Source: Azospirillum sp. (GTDB lineage: Bacteria; Pseudomonadota; Alphaproteobacteria; Azospirillales; Azospirillaceae). From it: a stretch of DNA of 39,519 nucleotides. Every line of letters begins with the position of its first letter. The stretch's first letter is position 1. The translations under genes were made by a program, and so were the position numbers. Below are positions 34,601 to 39,519 of this stretch, piece after piece. The stretch covers positions 1 through 39,519 of the forward strand of contig WGNK01000024.1 in NCBI GenBank assembly GCA_016124535.1. The letters are read 5' to 3'. The notes beneath the pieces are model-generated. The model saw only the letters and a program-made list of their open reading frames with translations, was not told the origin of the DNA and did not search any database.

Positions 34601-34947
34601 GCAAGATCCAGGACGAATCGCTCCACTACGAGATGATGAAGCACGACGGCAGCTACCCGATCGTCGGCGTCAATAGCTTCGTCAATCCCGATGCCGGCGC
34701 CGTCCAAGCCGCCCCGAAACTGCAGCGCTCGTCCGACGAGGAGAAGCAGAGTCAATTGGCCCGCTTGGCCGATTTCCACCGGCGTCACGCCGCAACCGCT
34801 CCGGTTCTGCTGGGCCGCCTGCAGGAAGCCGCGACATCGGGCAAGAATCTGTTCGCGGTGCTGATGGACGCAGTGCGGTGCTGTTCATTGGGCCAGATCA
34901 GCCACGCGCTGTTCGAGGTCGGCGGGCAGTATCGACGGAATATGTGA
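31684..34947 (+). CDS. icmF: Fused isobutyryl-CoA mutase (B12-dependent, with MeaB-type G-protein)
   Basis: 1087 residues, the usual IcmF length. Order: B12-binding domain (about 22-150; DGHDAAIN with His34 as likely cobalt ligand, then [14 protein letters not shown]), G3E GTPase chaperone domain (about 205-500; Walker [10 protein letters not shown] at 211-219, NKLD base-recognition motif), and the acyl-CoA mutase barrel ([54 protein letters not shown]). It interconverts isobutyryl-CoA and n-butyryl-CoA using adenosylcobalamin; some homologues act on isovaleryl- or pivalyl-CoA. I chose GTG 31684, preceded by GGGGAGAG; the frame runs on to 31519 through the direct repeats. Convergent with the EamA gene. 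Confidence 0.93.
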   Translation: MPDDTGSARRPGRQGYQAKNPVRFVTAASLFDGHDAAINIMRRILQSAGAEVIHLGHNRSVEEVVTAAIQEDVQAIAVSSYQGGHVEYFKYMLDLLRERGRPEIKIFGGGGGVIVPDEVRDLHDYGVTRLYSPEDGLAMGLPGMIEDMIRRADIDQGAGPVPRLDQLAEPGWRDLARLLTLIELGRMPAPTAAELREAAVARRVPVVGITGTGGAGKSSLTDEVIRRFRLYSGEPKIAVIAVDPTRRRTGGALLGDRIRMNAIGAPNIYLRSLATREAGNDVPPSIAEMVLACKAAGFDLVIVETPGIGQGDAGIVPYVDVPLYVMTPEFGAASQLEKIDMLDFAELVAINKLDRKGAADALRDVRKQVLRNREAFKQSPDDMPVFGTIAARFADLGVTALYQDLLRVLGERGFVGLSCTAEPVAVRQSDPGSAIVPPARQRYLAEIAETVRGYRRDVEKQVSIARERHQLRAAAGLLAAAAKPTGDVAALLAKREAELDPRCRKLLEIWPKVRESYAGDDYVVKIRDRELRTRIVSTSLSGTRIPKVVLPRFADEGEILRWLLLENLPGSFPYTAGVFAFKRENEDPTRMFAGEGDAFRTNARFKFLSKDMPAKRLSTAFDSVTLYGFDPDLRPDIYGKVGNSGVSIATLEDLKVLYGGFDLCDPSTSVSMTINGPAPTLLAMFFNTAIDQNLEKFERDNGRLPTDEEIEKIREWVLENVRGTVQADILKEDQGQNTCIFSTEFALRMMADIQEYFVHNRVRNFYSVSISGYHIAEAGANPISQLAFTLANGFTYVEAYLARGMHIDDFAHNLSFFFSNGMEPEYSVMGRVARRIWAAAMRFRYGANERSQKLKYHIQTSGRSLHAQEMDFNDIRTTLQALIAVYDNCNSLHTNAHDEAFTTPTAESVRRAVAIQMIINREWGLSKNENPNQGAFIIDELTDLVEEAVLQEFERIAERGGVLGAMETGYQRGKIQDESLHYEMMKHDGSYPIVGVNSFVNPDAGAVQAAPKLQRSSDEEKQSQLARLADFHRRHAATAPVLLGRLQEAATSGKNLFAVLMDAVRCCSLGQISHALFEVGGQYRRNM

Positions 34948-34950
34948 GCG

Positions 34951-34980
34951 ACCGGGGGCCTCCGGAGGGGCGCGGTCGGG
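34951..34980. terminator. Hairpin between convergent icmF and EamA genes
   Basis: Outer stem CGACCG (34951-34956) / CGGTCG (34975-34980) encloses an inner palindrome CCTCCGGAGG. It begins 4 bases after the icmF stop. No T-run is present, so termination is inferred from position. Confidence 0.4.
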
Positions 34981-34987
34981 CGACCGG

Positions 34988-35929
34988 TCAGCGCGGTCGG
35001 CGGCCACCGGCCCAAGCTGCCGCCAGGGCACGGGCGGGGCGGCCGTCGATCGCGGCCAGCCCGAGACTGATGGTCGCCATACCGAGCAGGTGCCTGGGTT
35101 CGAGCCGCTCGCCCAGCACGGCGACGCCAAGCACCATCGCGGTGACCGGGATCAGGAAGGTCACCAGCAGCAGGTTGGTCGCGCCGGCGCTGGCGAGCAG
35201 ACGGAAATAGAGGACATAGGCCAGCGCCGTCGACAACAGGGCTAACCCGACAAGTGCCACGACCACGGTGCCGCCCGGGGCCGGGAGCATCCAGGGTCGC
35301 TCGACCGCCACCATGACCGGCAGCAGGACCAGCGCGGACGCGGTGACCTGACCGGCCGCGGTTGCCAGCGGCGGCACGCCCATGGCTTTGAACCGGCGGC
35401 CATAGACACCGGCCAGGGCATAGGAGAGCGCGCCGCCGAGAATCGCGAGTTGGGCCAGGATGTTGGTTCCCAGCGACTGCAGCGCGGCACCGCCGATCAT
35501 CACGGCCACCCCGGCCAGGCCAATCAACACCCCGGCCAGGCGTCCACCGGTCATCTTCTCATCGTCGGTTGCAATATGGGCGACCGCCACGGTGAACAAG
35601 GGGGTGGTGGCGTTGAGGATCGAGGCCAGCCCGCTCGCGATATGGCTTTGCCCCCATACGATCAGGCAGAACGGCAGGACGTTGTTGAGCAGTCCCATCA
35701 CGACGAAGGCGCGCCACAGGCCATGATCGGCGATCGGCTTCACGCCGAGGATGCGGAGCACCAGATGTAGCGCCAACGCCGCCAGCCCAACCCGGATCAC
35801 GACGATGGTCAAGGGCGGCAAGGCCTTGACCGCGACGCCGACGAAGAAGAACGAGCCGCCCCACAGCACCGATAAGGCCAGCAACAGCCCCCATTCGAGC
35901 CGGGTCATGGTTCGGTTGATCTGGGGCAT
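34988..35929 (-). CDS. EamA-family (drug/metabolite) transporter
   Basis: 313 residues with ten predicted membrane helices in two EamA repeats. The first repeat opens with LLLALSVLWGGSFFFVGVAVKALPP (seen as LSVLWGGSFFFVGVA), with the WG...F motif of the family. The second starts near ILAQLAILGGALSYALAGVYGRR. It would transport an unknown small metabolite across the inner membrane. ATG 35929 is chosen because it leaves only a short cytosolic leader; ATG 35908 is an alternative. The arginine-rich end (GGRRPR) is normal for positive-inside topology. The gene converges on icmF. Confidence 0.87.
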   Translation of the reverse strand: MPQINRTMTRLEWGLLLALSVLWGGSFFFVGVAVKALPPLTIVVIRVGLAALALHLVLRILGVKPIADHGLWRAFVVMGLLNNVLPFCLIVWGQSHIASGLASILNATTPLFTVAVAHIATDDEKMTGGRLAGVLIGLAGVAVMIGGAALQSLGTNILAQLAILGGALSYALAGVYGRRFKAMGVPPLATAAGQVTASALVLLPVMVAVERPWMLPAPGGTVVVALVGLALLSTALAYVLYFRLLASAGATNLLLVTFLIPVTAMVLGVAVLGERLEPRHLLGMATISLGLAAIDGRPARALAAAWAGGRRPR

Positions 35930-36129
35930 CCGGCGAGCTTTCGAAAGGGCGCGATACCGCCTTACCCGAGCCCGATGCCCGGCACAGCCCGCTTCTTGCG
36001 GTCGCGATGAATTTCCCGCACCGCCCGCGACCCATCGCGACACCCTGGCCTTCGCCGTGCCCCGGCCATGCGGGGCCAGGCAAGCGCACGCTGTGCTCCG
36101 CCCTCAGGGGCCTCCCCGGTCGGGCCGGC

Positions 36130-36789
36130 TCAGCGCTGCAGCACCTGGCGGCAGCGATCGGTGCGGGGTTGCCAGCCGGCACGCTCCAGCTCCGGGATCG
36201 GGGTCTCCTCGACCGGCCAGCCGAGGCACAGATAGGCGATCAGGGCCCAGGACCCCGGAACCTCGAGGATCGAGGCGATCTGCGGCGGAGACAGGATCGA
36301 AACCCAGCCGACGCCGACGCCCTGGGCGCGTGCCGCCAGCCACAGGGTATGCACCGCCAGCACCGCCGAATAGCGCAGCATTTCGGGCATGGTCAGGCGG
36401 CCCAGACCATGACCCTGGCTGGTGTCCTCGTCGGCGAAGACCGCGAGCTGGACCGGCGCCTCGCGCAGCCCAGCCAGCTTGAGCCGGGCGTAGAGGGTGC
36501 GGCGTTCTTCCGCCTGGCCGGCCAGTGCCTCGGCATTGCACTCTTCGAAATCGGCACGCACCGCGGCGCGGCGCGCCGGATCATCGACCCGAACGAATCG
36601 CCAGGGCTGACAATTGCCGACCGACGGCGAAAGGCAGGCGCGGTCGAGCAGCGTATCGAGCAGCGTCGGCGGCAACGCTTCGGTACGGAAATGGCGGACG
36701 TCGCGGCGCCACCGTAACAGGTCGTCGAGCTGGCCGCGAAAGCCGCTATCGAAAACCGGTGCCGCGCGGGGCAGGGACTGGTCGGTCAT
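36130..36789 (-). CDS. bluB: 5,6-Dimethylbenzimidazole synthase
   Basis: 219 residues of the nitroreductase fold. BluB cleaves its own reduced FMN with oxygen to yield 5,6-dimethylbenzimidazole, the lower ligand of vitamin B12. Diagnostic segments are RRDVRHF near residue 28, SPSVGNCQPWRFV, YARLKLAGLREAPVQLAVFAD, and GRLTMPEMLRYSAVLAVHTL, all closer to BluB than to ordinary nitroreductases. Its ATG overlaps the stop of the MBL-fold gene (ATGA), so it is translated from the same mRNA as MBL and tatD. No other cobalamin gene is in the window. Confidence 0.9.
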   Translation of the reverse strand: MTDQSLPRAAPVFDSGFRGQLDDLLRWRRDVRHFRTEALPPTLLDTLLDRACLSPSVGNCQPWRFVRVDDPARRAAVRADFEECNAEALAGQAEERRTLYARLKLAGLREAPVQLAVFADEDTSQGHGLGRLTMPEMLRYSAVLAVHTLWLAARAQGVGVGWVSILSPPQIASILEVPGSWALIAYLCLGWPVEETPIPELERAGWQPRTDRCRQVLQR

Positions 36790-37556
36790 GGCACCTCGAT
36801 GACCAGACCGTCGTAGGCCGGGGCAACGCCTGCGGGCAGACGGTTCGCCAGGGTGCGGTAGTCCAGCGTATGGTTCATATGGGTGAGCCAGGCACGGCGC
36901 GGCTTGACCCGTTCAATCCAGGACAAGGTCAGTGCCAGATGGGCGTGGACCGGGTGGGGCGGTTCCACGCGCACGCAATCGACCACCCAGGCTTCGATGC
37001 CGGCGAGGGCCGCAAACGCCGCCTCGTCGAACCGCCAGACATCGGTCGAATAGGCGAATGCCCCGAACCGGAAGCCGATCGAGGTGGTGAAGCCGTGATC
37101 CTGGGTGAAGGGCTGGATCTCGATGGCACCGACCCTGAATCCGCCCTCGATTACGTGGGGGGTGAGGACCGGTTTGTAATAGAAATTGCCCTCGGTCAAG
37201 GGCAGGAAACAATAGCCGAACCGGGCATGCACCTCGGCCAGCGTCCGGGCGTCGCCATAGACCGGGATCGGCGCCTGGGTCAGGCGGTTGATCTCGCGCA
37301 ACTCGTCGATGCCGTGGCAGTGATCGGCATGGGGATGGGTATAGAGTACGGCATCGATCCGGCTCACCCGTGCGGCCAGCAGCTGCTGGCGAAGATCCGG
37401 GCCGGTGTCGACCAGGATCACCGTGCCGTCATGCTCGACCAGGATCGACGGCCGCAGCCGGCGGTTGCGCGGCTCGTCGGGATCGCAGGCGCCCCAGATA
37501 TTGCCGACCACCGGCACGCCGCTGGAGCCGCCGCAGCCCAGGATGGTTATCCGCAT
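36786..37556 (-). CDS. MBL-fold metal-dependent hydrolase (PhnP-like)
   Basis: 256 residues. It opens with MRITILGCGGSSGVPVVGN, as in PhnP-type phosphodiesterases. The metal motif HxHxDH is at 74-79 (THPHADHCHG). Further ligands are expected in FTQDHGFTTS, STDVWRF and LTHMNHTLDY. The start overlaps the end of tatD by 10 bases. Pairing with tatD is frequent in alphaproteobacteria; the substrate is unknown, cyclic or small phosphodiesters being the family theme. Confidence 0.87.
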   Translation of the reverse strand: MRITILGCGGSSGVPVVGNIWGACDPDEPRNRRLRPSILVEHDGTVILVDTGPDLRQQLLAARVSRIDAVLYTHPHADHCHGIDELREINRLTQAPIPVYGDARTLAEVHARFGYCFLPLTEGNFYYKPVLTPHVIEGGFRVGAIEIQPFTQDHGFTTSIGFRFGAFAYSTDVWRFDEAAFAALAGIEAWVVDCVRVEPPHPVHAHLALTLSWIERVKPRRAWLTHMNHTLDYRTLANRLPAGVAPAYDGLVIEVP

Positions 37557-38332
37557 GGTGCGGCGCGCCGGAACAGTCGGAAGAAGTTGGCGGTGGTCGC
37601 AGCCGCCAGCGCCGCGGAGGTCACGCCCTTGACCTCGGCCACCGCCGCCGCGGTATGGGCGACGAAAGCCGGTTCGTTGCGCTTGCCGCGTTTGGGCACC
37701 GGCGCCAGATAGGGCGCGTCGGTCTCGACCAGCAGGCGGTCGAGCGGCACGTCGCGCGCGATTGCCCGCAGCTCCTCCGATTTCTTGAAGGTAACGATCC
37801 CGGACAGCGAGATCATAAAGCCGAATTCAACCGCCTGTTCCGCAAGCTGCCGGGATGAGCTGAAACAATGCATCAGACCGCGGAGCTCGCTTCCCGCGGC
37901 TTCTTCGCGGAGAATTGTGATGGTGTCGGCATCGGCATCGCGGGTATGCACGATCAGCGGCAGCCCTGTCTCCAGGCATGCCCGGATATGCCGGCGAAAA
38001 CTTTCGCTCTGCTGGTCCCGCGGGCTCTTGTCATAAAAATAGTCGAGCCCGGTTTCGCCGATCCCGACCACTTTGGCGTCGTCGGCCAGGGTGGTCAGCC
38101 GGGCCACCGTCGCGTCGCTCAGTTCGTCGGCGGCATGGTGGGGATGGACGCCGACCGTGCACAGAATATCCGGGTAGCGCTCAGCCACCGCCCGCACCTG
38201 TGCGAAGCGGCTGACGCGGGTACAGATCGTGACCATGCGCCCGACTCCGGCTGCCCGCGCCCGCTCGACCACGGCGTCCAGGTCATCGGCGAAATCAGGA
38301 AAATCCAGATGACAATGACTATCCACCAACAT
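37547..38332 (-). CDS. tatD: TatD-family metal-dependent DNase
   Basis: 261 residues from ATG 38332. TIM-barrel amidohydrolase with the metal motif HCH (DSHCHLDF), the glutamate in VGIGETGLDYFYD, IVHTRDAD, MHCFSSS, and the final VETDAPYLAPVP. Members are 3'-5' exonucleases thought to serve in DNA repair or degradation. The start is ambiguous because an 18-bp in-frame repeat duplicates it: ATG 38350 lies one repeat upstream and adds six residues (MLVDDP). I took the one that directly precedes the conserved core. No metG, tmk or holB lies upstream, unlike many relatives. Confidence 0.92.
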   Translation of the reverse strand: MLVDSHCHLDFPDFADDLDAVVERARAAGVGRMVTICTRVSRFAQVRAVAERYPDILCTVGVHPHHAADELSDATVARLTTLADDAKVVGIGETGLDYFYDKSPRDQQSESFRRHIRACLETGLPLIVHTRDADADTITILREEAAGSELRGLMHCFSSSRQLAEQAVEFGFMISLSGIVTFKKSEELRAIARDVPLDRLLVETDAPYLAPVPKRGKRNEPAFVAHTAAAVAEVKGVTSAALAAATTANFFRLFRRAAPCG

Positions 38333-38368
38333 GGGATCATCCACCAGCATGGGACTATCCACCAACAG
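38315..38368 (-). repeat. Three in-frame 18-bp repeats at the tatD start
   Basis: Units on the minus strand: 38368-38351 (starts CTG), 38350-38333 (starts ATG), 38332-38315 (starts ATG). All share TGGTGGAT and encode L/M-L-V-D-S/D. Two copies supply a start codon and each has a GGTGG that could act as a ribosome binding site for the next. Confidence 0.8.
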
Positions 38369-38377
38369 GGCCGCACG

Positions 38378-38410
38378 GCCGTGCTTGCGAAACCGCCGTG
38401 CTTGCGAAAC
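38378..38410. repeat. 16-bp direct repeat upstream of tatD
   Basis: GCCGTGCTTGCGAAAC is found at 38378-38393 and again at 38395-38410, one base apart, in the non-coding gap between tatD and the adaptor lipoprotein. The copies are identical. Confidence 0.75.
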
Positions 38411-38546
38411 GGGGCTCGCGCAAACGGGTCCGCCGCCCCGGCTGGCAGAGTTTCTATCCCATCGCAGCGTCCAGGGAAACCAGGAGTGGAGAGCGGCGCG
38501 ACATGCCAGCGGCCCCACGGCAAGGCGTGCGCCGTCAGGCCTCCGG

Positions 38547-39356
38547 TCAAGGCTGGGTGTGACCGGGCGAGGAGACTCCGGGCTGGGCAAAACTGGCGGT
38601 GCCACTCATGCCGGGGACCAGGTCCTGGGCGGTGTTGCTGACTGTCCCATAGACCGTCACGGTCTGGCTGACCGGATCGATTTGAGCACCGATGCGGGTG
38701 ATTTTGCCGGCATGGCTGCCGAGCGTCTCGTCGATTGCCAGGGAAAAGCTTTGCTCGGGGTGCAACCAAGTGAGCCATGACGCCGGCACCACCATCGCGA
38801 CATCGGGCTCGCCGTCGTCGAGGATGGTGAGCAAGGGCGCACCCTGGGCTACGGACTCGAAAGGATGGGCCTTGAGTTCAACCACCCGACCGGAAAAAGG
38901 GGCACCGATTACGCAGCGTTCGACGGTCAGAGCGGTGGATTGGAGTTCGGCCCGGGCCTTATCGACATCGGCCCGGGCCAGAGCCACGTCGAGCGTACCG
39001 GTCGACCGCCGCGCCAGCAGCGCCTCCAGACCGTCGAGCCGGGCCTGGGCATGACGCAGATTGGCGCGCGAGGCTGCCTGGTTGGCTACGAACCAGTTGC
39101 AGTCAAACTCGACCAGGCGGTCGTTTTTCTTGAAAGTCTCGCCTTCCCGCCGGGGCATCTTGACGATCCGGCCGGCGATCTCGCTCGATAGGGTGGCCTC
39201 GTGGTGGGCCTTGATCAGTGCGCGGGCCCGAAACCCCTGACCGGCGGCGGGATCCGGTCCCGAATCGGCGCTCCGGGCCGGTGCGGCACAGCCGGCGGCT
39301 CCCGCCAGCACCAGCGCAATCAGCCCAAGTCTATGCCTCGATCCAGACCGCGTCAC
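38547..39356 (-). CDS. RND-type periplasmic adaptor lipoprotein (HlyD family)
   Basis: 269 residues. Signal peptide with lipobox GAAGC, Cys23. The lipoyl half-motif ALIKAHHEATLSSEIAGRIV, a short helical hairpin (about 90-135) and the second half PFSGRVVELKAHPFESVAQG are followed by a beta-barrel part and the terminal GMSGTASF loop. It would couple an inner-membrane pump to an outer-membrane channel; the pump is not visible. The GTG start at 39356 overlaps the stop of the upstream gene (GTGA), so both belong to one operon that continues beyond the window. Confidence 0.83.
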   Translation of the reverse strand: MTRSGSRHRLGLIALVLAGAAGCAAPARSADSGPDPAAGQGFRARALIKAHHEATLSSEIAGRIVKMPRREGETFKKNDRLVEFDCNWFVANQAASRANLRHAQARLDGLEALLARRSTGTLDVALARADVDKARAELQSTALTVERCVIGAPFSGRVVELKAHPFESVAQGAPLLTILDDGEPDVAMVVPASWLTWLHPEQSFSLAIDETLGSHAGKITRIGAQIDPVSQTVTVYGTVSNTAQDLVPGMSGTASFAQPGVSSPGHTQP

Positions 39357-39519
39357 AGCGGTTCGGCCTGGGATGGGGCGGCCTGGGATGGGGTGGCCTG
39401 GGTCGGGGTGAGCTGGGCGGTGGTGGCCGGGTCGTCGGGTCTGGTTTCGGCCGATTTGTTTTCGCCGGTCTCCATCGCCTTCTGGTTCCGGGCTTCGGCG
39501 AGTTTCATCCGGCCGAGCG
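39353..39519 (-). CDS. C-terminal end of an unidentified gene (partial)
   Basis: Minus-strand frame open from the window edge to TGA 39353-39355. The visible tail begins RSAGMKLAEARNQKAME and ends in a Pro/Gln/Ala-rich stretch with PSQAA-type units, encoded by three 15-bp repeats (39365-39409). Coupled by GTGA to the adaptor lipoprotein gene. Too little is present to name the protein; the tail looks disordered. Confidence 0.5.
   Translation of the reverse strand, partial: LGRMKLAEARNQKAMETGENKSAETRPDDPATTAQLTPTQATPSQAAPSQAEPL
39365..39409. repeat. Three 15-bp tandem repeats coding for a Pro/Gln/Ala tail
   Basis: GGCCTGGGATGGGG plus C or T, at 39365-39379 and 39380-39394, then a third, slightly diverged copy (39395-39409). 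In the minus-strand partial gene they encode QAAPS / QATPS-like units. Confidence 0.75.

Overview
The window looks like a chromosomal segment of a GC-rich alphaproteobacterium, probably from the Rhodospirillales or a near relative. The pointers are the pdxH / RT0821-type lipoprotein / dnaJ-like / YihY / fabI / aroC neighbourhood, a tatD plus metallo-beta-lactamase pair, strong G/C bias at third codon positions, and frequent GTG/TTG starts with 4-base ATGA/GTGA/TTGA gene overlaps. The taxonomic placement is an inference from gene content; no rRNA is present.

Layout. 1-139: the 3' end of an ISL3-like transposase. 145-7408: housekeeping genes (pdxH, lipoprotein, dnaJ-like chaperone, YihY membrane protein, fabI, aroC, ubiD) with a palindromic element at the aroC 3' end. 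7550-8680: a low-complexity alanine-rich protein of unknown function. 8729-13486 (minus): a four-gene operon matching pelB-pelC-pelD-pelE of the Pel exopolysaccharide system, including a PelD with an intact c-di-GMP I-site, but without pelA, pelF or pelG nearby. 13873-14792: a divergent GFA-like gene and HxlR regulator sharing a perfect 21-bp operator-like palindrome. 14813-15127 (minus): tRNA-Leu(UAA) interrupted between anticodon positions 34 and 35 by a 229-nt group I intron. 15199-17990: a DUF2147 protein, an LhgO-like FAD oxidoreductase and an orphan polyamine-type binding protein. 18100-21807: a TetR-controlled exporter operon (regulator, membrane fusion protein, ATPase, permease).

21975-31441 is bounded by two tRNA-Lys genes (UUU and CUU). 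It holds the most unusual locus of the window: a translationally coupled operon of three B12-binding-type radical SAM proteins and one membrane-anchored GT2 glycosyltransferase, divergent from a class II asparagine-synthetase-type amidotransferase. The end next to tRNA-Lys(CUU) is low in GC and carries what looks like a decayed integrase N-terminus, so part of this segment may be an old island. The cluster product is unknown; a chemically tailored lipid or lipid-linked glycan is my inference.

31485-39519: three 19-bp direct repeats, then icmF (fused B12-dependent isobutyryl-CoA mutase), an EamA transporter, bluB (lower-ligand synthesis for B12), an MBL-fold hydrolase, tatD with in-frame 18-bp tandem repeats at its start, and an RND-type adaptor lipoprotein preceded by the tail of another gene. 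bluB, icmF and three B12-type radical SAM proteins together suggest a cell that makes and relies on cobalamin.
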